Positions 1 to 7,378 of a DNA stretch of 17,408 bases are shown here, in pieces. A program made the translations under genes and the position numbers. The DNA lies in contig USMU01000039.1 in NCBI GenBank assembly GCA_900555925.1, positions 1 through 17,408 of the forward strand. The letters are read 5' to 3'. The notes under the pieces are model-generated. The model did no database searches. It worked only from the letters and a program-made list of their open reading frames with translations, and had not been told where the DNA came from. Position 1 is the stretch's first letter, and the number at the start of each line of letters is the position of its first letter. The stretch is from an uncultured Clostridium sp. GTDB lineage: Bacteria > Bacillota > Clostridia > Christensenellales > Borkfalkiaceae.

Positions 1-811
1 TTACAATATCGACGGTATATTTTTTCGGACAGACTCCGCTGACAGTTGAATAGATATAGGCGCTTCCCGGTTTTACCTCATCTATATCGGACGTAACAGC
101 CGTCGGAAAATCGTTCAAATCATAGGTATTATTTACTTGACCGTAGATTCCGCAGTCGCAAAGCTTATCCGCAGTACCGATCCCTTCATTATTCAGAAAC
201 ATCCCCCGAAGTTCTCCCGCTTTTCCGCGTATGCCTTTTGTGACGCCCACAATACTGCATTGATATACTTTTCCTCCGGAAATTTTCATTTCGCGGTGGT
301 CTTCTCCGACAACGGTATGCCCTAAGGAACCAAAACGATGGGTTTCTTTATCGATATAAGTCACTGTACCGACGCCCGAGACGCTGTCACGGATAAGAAC
401 TCCAATCTTATATCGACCTGTAACCTTATCCTTTGCGGGTTGAGCAGAAATCGTAAGCGTGTCTCCGCCGCGGCGAATACAAATTTCCACTGATTTTCCC
501 TTGCTTTTATTGAGAATTTCATTCAAATCACTAATTGTTTCAACGTTGATTCCCGCAGCTTTTGTAATGATGTCTCCGGTACGAATACCTGCTTCGGAAG
601 CAGGAGAACATACTCCATGATCGCTAATTACTTCGCTAATTCCGATAACCTGTGCCCCGCCGGCGGAAAGCGTAAATCCGGCAGGCATACCTCCTATATA
701 TACCGTTCGTCCTTCTGCGGAAGCCGAGACAGACGTAAAGGAATATCCAAAACTGCCGACCGCAGCAGCAGCCAATATCATACTAATAAAAAAAGCACTC
801 AATCTGCGCAT
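1..811 (-). CDS. spoIVB: SpoIVB serine peptidase (sporulation signalling), 3' end cut by window edge
   Basis: Known role: the protease is made in the forespore and secreted into the intermembrane space, where it cleaves SpoIVFA and so triggers SpoIVFB-dependent pro-sigma-K processing. About 270 residues are visible from an ATG at 811. Residues 1-32 form a signal/anchor segment (MRRLSAFFISM, then an Ala-rich stretch). A PDZ domain follows at about 40-125 (SPASEAGIRTGDII at 69-82). The peptidase domain begins with YKIGVLIRDSVSGVGTVTYID at 134-154 (a family hallmark) and carries the catalytic His in GSLGH (H165). The Asp and Ser of the triad should lie beyond position 1, so catalytic competence cannot be judged here. 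A G-rich Shine-Dalgarno (GGGGGT) lies about 4 bases before the ATG. The gene follows recN by 83 bases, as in Bacillus, where spo0A comes next. I found no convincing sigma-F/G promoter in that gap. Identification is firm. Confidence 0.93.
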   Translation of the reverse strand, partial: MRRLSAFFISMILAAAAVGSFGYSFTSVSASAEGRTVYIGGMPAGFTLSAGGAQVIGISEVISDHGVCSPASEAGIRTGDIITKAAGINVETISDLNEILNKSKGKSVEICIRRGGDTLTISAQPAKDKVTGRYKIGVLIRDSVSGVGTVTYIDKETHRFGSLGHTVVGEDHREMKISGGKVYQCSIVGVTKGIRGKAGELRGMFLNNEGIGTADKLCDCGIYGQVNNTYDLNDFPTAVTSDIDEVKPGSAYIYSTVSGVCPKKYTVDIV

Positions 812-894
812 GATTACCCCCATTTGAAAGGTAATTTGTGCAAGAAGAGTACTTTCTATTCCTTGAAAAACCGCTTATTCGAATGCAGAAACTG

Positions 895-2595
895 TCAATT
901 TATGGCGGCTTTGTATTCCTTTGCCTGTCTCACCAATTCTTCGGCGTGTTTTACGGCGAATTCCTCTCCGCTCTCCCCGCCGAGTAGGCGTACGATTTCC
1001 TGCGTCTTTTCTCCTTCGTCAAGCATACGCACGTACGTATACGTCTTTCCGTCCTCCTCCCGTTTTTCTATCAAAAATTCCCTGTCACTCATTGCGGCAA
1101 TCTGCGCAAGGTGAGATACCGCAATAATCTGCATATTTTTTGCGATTTTTGCAAATTTTTCTCCGACAACTTTTGCCGTTTTTCCGCTGATTCCTGCATC
1201 AATTTCGTCAAAAATATAGGTCGAGATTTCGTTTATGTCGGAAAGCTGGGTCTTTATCGCCAACATAAAACGACTCATTTCACCGCCACTGATAATCTTC
1301 CCGAGCGGCTTCAAGGGTTCGCCCGCATTGGCAGAAAACAGGAAGCATAATTCGTCCAGTCCATTTGTTCCCGCAGATGCGGCATCTTGGAGCGTATAAT
1401 CCCCGAATTGTATTTCAAACTTTGCATTGCGAATATTGAGCGTCTTTAACTCCTCGGTCACGCGCCTGCAAAACGCTTCGCCATGCTTTTTCCGAAGTGC
1501 GGTAATTTCGCGGCAAACTTCGTATATCTGTTTGCGTACGCACTCGGATTTTTCCGTAAGAATTGCATATTGTCCTTCACAGTCGGACAACAAATCGTAT
1601 TCTTCCTTACTCTTTTTCAAATACGAGTCTATTTCCTTTTTATCCGCACCGTATTTCCTTTTCAATGAGGCGATTTCGTCTAAACGGTTCTCTGTTTCGC
1701 GCGCTTCGTCCTCATCAAAATACAGATCCTCTCCCATTTCGGAAAGCGTTTCCGCTATATCGTCCGCCTCTAAAGAGAGACTCTCCAATCGATCACATAC
1801 GGCGGAGTATTCTTCGTCCAAGCGGGAAATGCCCGACATCGAGCGTTTTGATGAACGAATATAATCCAGCGCACCGTTTTCGCCGGATAATGCTTCCGTC
1901 GCTTCGTGAACGGCAGAAATAATCTTTTCTAAATTGTTGATTTTATTCCGCTTCGCAAGAAGTTCTTCTTCCTCGCCGTCTTTTAAGCCGACTGTTTCGA
2001 TTTCATCGATTTGGAATTTCAAAATATCCAAACGACGGCCGCGCTCTTTGACGTCTCCGCCGAGCAAATTAATCTGTTGCTCGATTTTTCGCATTTCGGA
2101 CAATAATCCCGCTAATCTTTCCTTTCGGGGAATTAATTCTTCTCCTATAACTCCGTCTAACGTACGCAGTTGATTGACTTCCTTCAAAAGGAAGAAATGC
2201 TCGCTCTGTCCGTGAACGTCCACGAGACTATCCGTCACTTTCCGAAGCATGGAGACCGTTACCGTATTTCCGTTGAGTTTGATACTGCTTTTTCCCGATT
2301 CGGAGAATCTTCTCGAAATGATAATATCTCCGTCCGTATCGATATCCATCTCTCTGAGTGCACGGACGGCTTTGCTCTCCTCAGGGACGGAAAATTCTGC
2401 TTTCACCATACATTCCGTTTCGCCGTATCGAATCATCGTCTTATCCGCCTTCGCGCCTAACACGAAATTGACGGAATCGAGGATGACCGATTTTCCAGCC
2501 CCCGTTTCGCCCGAAAGCACATTCAAACCTGCGCAGAATTCTATTTCCGCGCTGTCGATAAGTGCTACGTTTTTAATGGTGAGTTTCGATAACAT
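895..2595 (-). CDS. recN: DNA repair protein RecN (SMC-like ATPase)
   Basis: RecN is an SMC-like ATPase acting early in double-strand break repair, where it gathers DNA ends for recombination. The protein has 566 residues, in line with the family. The N-terminal head starts MLSKLTIKNVALIDSAEIEF and has Walker A GETGAGKS at 29-36. A long charged coiled coil, rich in Glu, Lys and Leu, occupies roughly 150-360. The C-terminal head has the ABC signature ISGGEMSR near 435-442, Walker B with D-loop FDEIDAGISG near 462-471, and a switch His in AVSHLAQ. The start has a Shine-Dalgarno (AAAGGGAG) that sits in the loop of a small hairpin (2602-2620). The gene lies 30 bases after argR and before spoIVB, the conserved Firmicutes order, and is probably co-transcribed with the upstream genes. 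No SOS-type operator was recognised. Confidence 0.97.
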   Translation of the reverse strand: MLSKLTIKNVALIDSAEIEFCAGLNVLSGETGAGKSVILDSVNFVLGAKADKTMIRYGETECMVKAEFSVPEESKAVRALREMDIDTDGDIIISRRFSESGKSSIKLNGNTVTVSMLRKVTDSLVDVHGQSEHFFLLKEVNQLRTLDGVIGEELIPRKERLAGLLSEMRKIEQQINLLGGDVKERGRRLDILKFQIDEIETVGLKDGEEEELLAKRNKINNLEKIISAVHEATEALSGENGALDYIRSSKRSMSGISRLDEEYSAVCDRLESLSLEADDIAETLSEMGEDLYFDEDEARETENRLDEIASLKRKYGADKKEIDSYLKKSKEEYDLLSDCEGQYAILTEKSECVRKQIYEVCREITALRKKHGEAFCRRVTEELKTLNIRNAKFEIQFGDYTLQDAASAGTNGLDELCFLFSANAGEPLKPLGKIISGGEMSRFMLAIKTQLSDINEISTYIFDEIDAGISGKTAKVVGEKFAKIAKNMQIIAVSHLAQIAAMSDREFLIEKREEDGKTYTYVRMLDEGEKTQEIVRLLGGESGEEFAVKHAEELVRQAKEYKAAIN

Positions 2596-2601
2596 AGATG
2601 G

Positions 2602-2620
2602 TTCCGCTCCCTTTGCGGAA
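2602..2620 (-). promoter_or_regulatory. Hairpin presenting the recN ribosome binding site
   Basis: A perfect 6-bp inverted repeat TTCCGC / GCGGAA encloses a 7-base loop AAAGGGA (minus strand) in the 30-base argR-recN gap. The recN Shine-Dalgarno is the loop plus the first G of the 3' arm. No T-run follows, so it is not an intrinsic terminator. It could tune recN translation, or it could be chance in a short gap. Confidence 0.4.
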
Positions 2621-2625
2621 ATTTA

Positions 2626-3078
2626 TTATTTCATGAAATCATTAATCTTATCAATGACGGAGACGGCGGCTTCGTTGCTTTCGCAGACGATCAAAAGCGT
2701 ATCGTCGCCGGCGACAGATCCCACGATTTCGGGATAATTGAGCTTATCCACCACGGTACCGGCATTGGGGCCGTTTCCCGTCAAAGTCTTAATAACGACC
2801 ATATTCTGCGCACATTTGAGCGCCACCACGCAATCGCGGAAAAGATTCTTCATCTTGGGAGAAATCTCGCCTTCGCTGTCATTTATGTACGCATAGCGGT
2901 ATTTCTTTTCAATACCGGATACCTTGAACAGATGAAGGTCTTTGATATCCCTCGAAATCGTCGCCTGAGTCACGACATAGTTGAGTTTGTTGAGCTCCTG
3001 ACACAGTTCCTCCTGCGTCTCAATTTCCTTCTGCGAAATAATCTCTAAAATTTTCGCGTGCCTTGCCGTTCTTAACAT
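2626..3078 (-). CDS. argR: Arginine repressor ArgR/AhrC
   Basis: ArgR is a hexameric arginine-responsive regulator that represses arginine biosynthesis and, in Bacillus, activates catabolism. From the ATG at 3078 it is 150 residues, the normal family length. The N-terminal winged helix includes TQATISRDI (38-45), with the Ser-Arg pair that contacts ARG-box DNA. The C-terminal oligomerisation and arginine-binding domain has GNGPNAGTVVDKLN (101-114) and SVAGDDTLLI (121-130), with the Asp pair that binds arginine between trimers. An in-frame ATG at 3096 overlaps the nadK stop as ATGA but has no Shine-Dalgarno. The ATG at 3078 has AAGGAG 9 bases upstream, and Bacillus AhrC also starts at this point (M..RH.KI), so I chose it. 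The neighbours nadK and recN are the usual ones. No ARG-box palindrome was identified in the window. Confidence 0.95.
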   Translation of the reverse strand: MLRTARHAKILEIISQKEIETQEELCQELNKLNYVVTQATISRDIKDLHLFKVSGIEKKYRYAYINDSEGEISPKMKNLFRDCVVALKCAQNMVVIKTLTGNGPNAGTVVDKLNYPEIVGSVAGDDTLLIVCESNEAAVSVIDKINDFMK

Positions 3079-3087
3079 TTTTCCATT

Positions 3088-3093
3088 CTCCTT
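3088..3093 (-). promoter_or_regulatory. Ribosome binding site fixing the argR start
   Basis: AAGGAG on the minus strand lies 9 bases before the ATG at 3078. It partly overlaps the nadK stop codon (3093-3095), suggesting translational coupling of nadK and argR. It decides against the upstream ATG at 3096, which has no such motif. Confidence 0.8.
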
Positions 3094-3893
3094 CATTGGT
3101 TTAATTTTGTTCTTATTTTTCTAAAAAAACAGGAATCATCCCGCACAGGAAAATCCGCCGTAAACGGTGCTTTCCTTACTATGATTTCCGTTCCTTCCTG
3201 AATAGGTCCCGCCTGCTTTCCGTCCACGAGGAGCATAATCCCTTTGCGGACAGCCATAACTTCAAATACGTCCGTATCGGGAAATACCATCGGACGAGTA
3301 TTGAGGGAAAAGGCGCAGATGGGTGTGAGCATAAAAGCAGGAACATCCGGAGCGAGAATCGCACCGCCCGCAGACAAGGAATAGGCGGTCGAACCTGTCG
3401 GAGTACTGATTAAAAGTCCGTCTCCCGCAATTTTTTCCATTTCTCTTTGATTGACCTTAACCTTCAATTTTGCAAGCTGCGTATTATACACGCTGTAATC
3501 TCTCTGAAAAGAAACTTCATTGAGCGCATAATACTTTTTGCCGTCTAATTCCGTTTCGAGCAAAGTACGCTTCAAAACAGGACAATTTGACTCTTTTAAC
3601 CGAACGAGAAGTTCCCTGATTTTCTCTGTTTCTTCTTTTTCGTATTCGGTTAAAAAACCGAGCGTACCGTAATTGATGCCGATTATCTTGATATTTTTCT
3701 GAGCCGCTGCGGTAGCCGCGTGCAAAATAGCTCCGTCTCCGCCGAGCACTACGATCACATCGACTCCGCCGATCTGTCCGACGTTTTCAAAACAAATCGT
3801 CTCATAGCCTTCCGATTGCAAAAAACGGACAAAACGGACGAGAATTTGTTCGTCCCGAATTTTTTTACTGTTCCCCATTACCCCGATTTTCAT
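3093..3893 (-). CDS. nadK: NAD kinase
   Basis: The enzyme phosphorylates NAD to NADP using ATP or polyphosphate in the cytoplasm. From the ATG at 3893 it has 266 residues, a typical length. Visible family motifs are GGDG at 51-54 (phosphate donor site), ALNEVS at 123-128 (NE pair, NAD binding) and the glycine-rich GDGLLISTPTGSTAYS at 157-172. A further conserved segment is SLNTRPMVFP (196-205). An in-frame ATG lies 18 bases upstream at 3911 and would add MTEGKT. The downstream ATG has GGAAGG 7 bases before it and begins MKIGV, matching the usual start of the first beta strand, so I prefer it. nadK between tlyA and argR is the common clostridial order. Confidence 0.95.
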   Translation of the reverse strand: MKIGVMGNSKKIRDEQILVRFVRFLQSEGYETICFENVGQIGGVDVIVVLGGDGAILHAATAAAQKNIKIIGINYGTLGFLTEYEKEETEKIRELLVRLKESNCPVLKRTLLETELDGKKYYALNEVSFQRDYSVYNTQLAKLKVKVNQREMEKIAGDGLLISTPTGSTAYSLSAGGAILAPDVPAFMLTPICAFSLNTRPMVFPDTDVFEVMAVRKGIMLLVDGKQAGPIQEGTEIIVRKAPFTADFPVRDDSCFFRKIRTKLNQ

Positions 3894-3900
3894 CGTCTTT

Positions 3901-3906
3901 CCTTCC
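3901..3906 (-). promoter_or_regulatory. Ribosome binding site favouring the downstream nadK start
   Basis: GGAAGG (minus strand) lies 7 bases before the ATG at 3893. The alternative ATG at 3911 has only a weak AGGT-like match, so 3893 is the better start. Confidence 0.6.
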
Positions 3907-3920
3907 GTCATTTGCTTAAC

Positions 3921-4712
3921 CTATACCAACTTACCGAGTGAATATTCTTTAACGAATTTCCCGACCTGTTCCAAAATTTCCCAATCCTTCAAAGTATGAA
4001 AATCGGAATTTTTCAAATATAAAACGTATTCCAAATTTTTTCCTTTTCGGACGGGTGCATTGACAATTCCGTTCGGCGCCAATCCCGATTCTCTGCAAAA
4101 ACCGAGCACCTTTTCTATAATCTTCAAATGCGCCGAAAGTCGGACGATCCCGCTCTTTCCGATATTCTTCTTTTCACACTCGAATTGCGGCTTGACAAGA
4201 ACGAACGCACTTCCTCCAACACATACCAAGGATTTGATGACCGGAAGAATCAATCGCAAAGAAATAAAACTGACATCTGCTACGACACTATCTATTTTAT
4301 CCGAAAAATCATCTTTTGTCAAATATCTGGCATTAATATTTTCCAGAGATATTATATTAACATTATTTCTGAGAGATTCGTGCAAAAGACTCTCGCCTAC
4401 ATCTACGGCATAAACCTTTCTCGCGCCGTGCTGTAAAAGGCAATCGGTAAAGCCGCCCGTGCTCGCTCCGAGGTCAATAAAAATTTTGTCCGTACAATCG
4501 AAGGAAAAGGCTCTCAGCGCCCTTGCAAGCTTATAACCGCCGTTCGATACGTAATATTCTTCCGGTTCGGGAAAAGAAATTTCCTCGTCCTCCTTTACCT
4601 CGTCTTTCGGACGAATTCTTTTTCCGCCGATAAGAACGAGCCCTTTTTCAATGGCTTCGGCGGCTTTCGTCCTGGATCCGAACTTCTCCGCAAAATATTT
4701 ATCCGCCCTCAT
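3921..4712 (-). CDS. tlyA: TlyA family rRNA 2'-O-methyltransferase (YqxC/hemolysin-like)
   Basis: Members methylate ribose 2'-OH groups in rRNA. Mycobacterial TlyA modifies C1409 of 16S and C1920 of 23S rRNA, but the target here is inferred only. The protein has 263 residues. The N-terminal S4 RNA-binding domain covers about 1-60 (MRADKYFAEKFGSRTKAAEAI). The linker YVSNGGYKL (54-62) corresponds to the usual Y-V-S-R-G-G-x-K-L, with Asn replacing Arg. The FtsJ-like Rossmann domain has SAM motif I DLGASTGGFTD (80-90), VYAVDVG (100-106), the catalytic-region Asp in VADVSFIS (144-151), and KPQFE (174-178). The start overlaps the dxs stop as ATGA, implying translational coupling. The old name hemolysin reflects the family's history and is not a prediction here. 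Confidence 0.93.
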   Translation of the reverse strand: MRADKYFAEKFGSRTKAAEAIEKGLVLIGGKRIRPKDEVKEDEEISFPEPEEYYVSNGGYKLARALRAFSFDCTDKIFIDLGASTGGFTDCLLQHGARKVYAVDVGESLLHESLRNNVNIISLENINARYLTKDDFSDKIDSVVADVSFISLRLILPVIKSLVCVGGSAFVLVKPQFECEKKNIGKSGIVRLSAHLKIIEKVLGFCRESGLAPNGIVNAPVRKGKNLEYVLYLKNSDFHTLKDWEILEQVGKFVKEYSLGKLV

Positions 4713-6445
4713 TTAAGGATTTCCGCCAGATACCGCTCTATTTCGTCGCACGCCACTCCATATTCGCGCTGTAAGTCTCCAATGCTGCCCTGCGGGATAA
4801 ACTCATCTCGGTAAGCAAAATTTTTGACTTTGAACGCGCCCGTTTCGCCGTATTCTCTACAAAGCGCCGAATCGATAAGGCTACCCAAACCGCCGATAAA
4901 TACATTATCTTCTATCGTCACAATATTTTTATTCTTCAAAGAAAACAGCAATTCCGTGTCCAAAGGCTTAACGAAGCGCGCGTTGACGACGTCAAAATCC
5001 TTGCCCGAATCAAAAAATTTTTTCCAAATTTTCAAGGCGATAATCAGGCTGCGCTCTCCCGACGCGACGACGGTGACGGGCGCTTCTGTCGAGCGGTGCA
5101 TATATTCCCATTTACCTACCTCTATCGGCGCGCTCTGCGAGGAAAATACGATTTTTCCCGAACGGGGATACCGAATCGCCAAGGGGCGCGGATACGACGC
5201 GCTGAAACGTAAAAATTCCTTGAATTCCTCCGTATCTTTGGGAACGGCAATTGTAAGCCCGGGAATCAGAGATAAATAAGATAAGTCGAAAACCCCCTGA
5301 TGCGTCTCGCCGTCCGAGCCGGAAATTCCCGCACGGTCGATACAGAAGGTAACCGGAAGCTCCTGTGCGCAGACGTCGTGGATAATTTCGTCAAACGCGC
5401 GCTGTAAAAAGGTGGAATAAATCGCATAATACGGTTTAAGCCCTGCGGACGCCATCGCCGCGCACAATACCGACGCATTTTCTTCACAAATCCCGACGTC
5501 GAACGCGCGTTCGGGATAGAGCGCAAAAAACTTATCGAGCCCTAAACTTCCCGTCATGGCGGCGGTAATAGCGGTAATACGGTCATCCTTTCTGGCGAGG
5601 TCGCAGAGCGTATCGCCGAGGATTTCCGAATATTCCTTTTCTTTATGCGAGCCGACAGGCGCGATTCCGTGCGTATTTGTAGGGTGTTCCTCGCTGAATT
5701 CGTAACCTTTTCCCTTTTTGGTGACAATATGCAGAAGTACTGACTGCGTATCGAGAAGCTCTTTCGCTTCGGTGAGCGCGTCTATCATTTCTTCCGCATC
5801 GTTGCCGTTTTTTACGCCGATATATTTAAGTCCGAATTTTTCGAGAAGGCGAATGCTTTCCTCCTCTTTTCCGAGCTTCAACTGCGCAAGAATATCGTGC
5901 ATGCCGCCCACCGTGGGAGAAATGGACATGCCGTTATCGTTTAAGATAATCAAGATTTTCGTGTCCAGAATCCGAAGGCTGTTGAGAGCCTCGTATATGA
6001 GTCCGTTATTAAAAGAGCCGTCGCCGATAAACGCGATAACGTTATAATCCTCGTGCATCAAATCCCGAGCCTTGGCGATTCCGAGCGCAGCCGAGACGGA
6101 CGTTCCCGCGTGTCCCGTATCGTAACAGTCGTATTCGCTCTCTTTGCGTTTTGGAAAGCCCGAAATGCCGCCCTCTTTCCTCAAAGTGGAAAATCTGTCC
6201 ATGCGACCACTCAAAAGCTTATAGGCATAACATTGATGTCCCACATCAAAAATAATTTTATCCTTGGGAAAATCGAATACGTAAAACAGAGCGACGGTAG
6301 GTTCCACCGCACCGAGATTCGACGCAAGATGTCCGCCGCATTCGGTGACGGTATCGTATATAATGTTTCTCAGTTCGTCGCAAAGGACGTTGAGCTCGCT
6401 TTTAGAACAACGTTTGATGTCTTCCGGACGCCAACTTTCCAGCAT
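4709..6445 (-). CDS. dxs: 1-deoxy-D-xylulose-5-phosphate synthase, compact form
   Basis: Dxs condenses pyruvate and glyceraldehyde 3-phosphate using thiamine diphosphate (ThDP), the first step of the MEP isoprenoid pathway. From the ATG at 6445 it has 578 residues, some 40-55 fewer than the Escherichia coli and Bacillus enzymes. Motifs: CGGHLASNLG (36-45), GDGSFNNG (141-148) through NDNGMSISP (169-177) forming the ThDP site, the catalytic Glu in ICEENA (E321), DRAGISGSDGETHQG (370-384), RYPR (425-428), and a transketolase C-terminal domain from about 455. The missing length maps between SISPTVGG and LEKFGLKYIG (about 175-210), a disordered loop in known structures. An in-frame ATG at 6493 overlaps the ispA stop, but homology and a GGGAGG site support 6445. 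Adjacent ispA uses the pathway's products. Confidence 0.92.
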   Translation of the reverse strand: MLESWRPEDIKRCSKSELNVLCDELRNIIYDTVTECGGHLASNLGAVEPTVALFYVFDFPKDKIIFDVGHQCYAYKLLSGRMDRFSTLRKEGGISGFPKRKESEYDCYDTGHAGTSVSAALGIAKARDLMHEDYNVIAFIGDGSFNNGLIYEALNSLRILDTKILIILNDNGMSISPTVGGMHDILAQLKLGKEEESIRLLEKFGLKYIGVKNGNDAEEMIDALTEAKELLDTQSVLLHIVTKKGKGYEFSEEHPTNTHGIAPVGSHKEKEYSEILGDTLCDLARKDDRITAITAAMTGSLGLDKFFALYPERAFDVGICEENASVLCAAMASAGLKPYYAIYSTFLQRAFDEIIHDVCAQELPVTFCIDRAGISGSDGETHQGVFDLSYLSLIPGLTIAVPKDTEEFKEFLRFSASYPRPLAIRYPRSGKIVFSSQSAPIEVGKWEYMHRSTEAPVTVVASGERSLIIALKIWKKFFDSGKDFDVVNARFVKPLDTELLFSLKNKNIVTIEDNVFIGGLGSLIDSALCREYGETGAFKVKNFAYRDEFIPQGSIGDLQREYGVACDEIERYLAEILK

Positions 6446-6455
6446 TATCCTTCTT

Positions 6456-6461
6456 CCTCCC
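6456..6461 (-). promoter_or_regulatory. Ribosome binding site deciding the dxs start
   Basis: GGGAGG (minus strand) lies 10 bases before the ATG at 6445. It supports that start over the in-frame ATG at 6493, which lies inside the end of ispA and would add 16 residues with no family counterpart. Confidence 0.6.
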
Positions 6462-6489
6462 TTGTTTATTTCCGAATGTCGGCAGCCGC

Positions 6490-7371
6490 TCATTTACTGC
6501 GGTTACGGACGTAGGTGATAAGGTCGTATAAAAAGGCGGTATTTCCGTCGATTCCGTCCAGGAGCATATAGCAGCGCTTCGCATACATATCGGCGTGAAT
6601 TTTTGCCCCTTCCAATCCGTACAGTCGGATACAGGTCAATTTATTTTCCTGCTTGTCCTTCCCGACGGATTTGCCGAGCGTCGAAAAATCTCCCGTGACG
6701 TCGAGAATATCGTCCGTAATCTGAAAGAGCGAACCGAGCGCCTTTCCGAATTGCTCAAATTCAAAATAGAATTTATTTCCGCTCAAAATACTCGCTATCG
6801 CGACGGGAGCAAGCAACAGCTTGCCCGTTTTATGTTCATAAATATAGTTGAGGTTTTCTTCCGAAACCTCCCTATCCTTTTCGGAAAAATACAAATCTGC
6901 GGACTGCCCCGCAATCATGCCGTAAATCCCCGCACCTTCGCATAAAAATTTAGAGGCGAGCACATACTTTTCGCCCTTCATACATTGGTCGAAACAGAGC
7001 GAATAAGCCGTATTCAACAAACCGTCTCCCGCAAGAATCGCGTTTGCTTCCCCGTATACCTTATGATTGGAGGGCTTGCCGCGGCGGAAATCGTCGTTGT
7101 CCATCGCGGGCAAATCGTCGTGAATCAAGGAATAAGTATGAATCATTTCGAGCGCGAGCGCATACGGCAGAACGTCCTTCGAGGGCGTTCCCAAAACATC
7201 CGCCACCGCCAGCATGAGGACGGGACGAATCCGCTTGCCGCCGAGCAAAAGGCTGTATTTCATGCTCTCACCGAGAACTTCGGGGCTCGTCGAAAGTCCC
7301 TTGCAATACTCCTCGGTATATGCACAAAACGCGGATAGATAAGTTTCGTATTGACTGTCAAATGTGTACAA
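6490..7371 (-). CDS. ispA: Farnesyl diphosphate synthase (polyprenyl synthetase family)
   Basis: The enzyme condenses dimethylallyl/geranyl and isopentenyl diphosphates to C15 farnesyl diphosphate, the precursor of undecaprenyl and other prenyl carriers. It has 293 residues. GGKRIRP (44-50) binds diphosphate. The first Asp-rich motif, in HDDLPAMDNDDFRRG (84-98), has the two-residue insertion typical of bacterial type II FPP synthases. The second motif DDILD is at 220-224, followed by GKDKQENKLT (237-246). Chain length is inferred from the SLIHDD pattern without a bulky aromatic just before the first motif. The start codon is TTG at 7371, with AAGGAG 10 bases upstream inside the last codons of folD. 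The nearest ATG is deep within the first helices. Only 7 bases separate it from folD; xseA and xseB, usual here, are missing. Confidence 0.93.
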   Translation of the reverse strand: MYTFDSQYETYLSAFCAYTEEYCKGLSTSPEVLGESMKYSLLLGGKRIRPVLMLAVADVLGTPSKDVLPYALALEMIHTYSLIHDDLPAMDNDDFRRGKPSNHKVYGEANAILAGDGLLNTAYSLCFDQCMKGEKYVLASKFLCEGAGIYGMIAGQSADLYFSEKDREVSEENLNYIYEHKTGKLLLAPVAIASILSGNKFYFEFEQFGKALGSLFQITDDILDVTGDFSTLGKSVGKDKQENKLTCIRLYGLEGAKIHADMYAKRCYMLLDGIDGNTAFLYDLITYVRNRSK

Positions 7372-7378
7372 TTTGTAT

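Noticed and set aside
812..894. Possible sigma-F/G promoter before spoIVB (GCATT and GAATA elements)
   Set aside because: Neither has a matching -10 at the right spacing, so it is not reported as a promoter.
617..1114. Plus-strand open frame across the spoIVB-recN junction
   Set aside because: Overlaps two real genes on the other strand and is Ser-rich without domain features.
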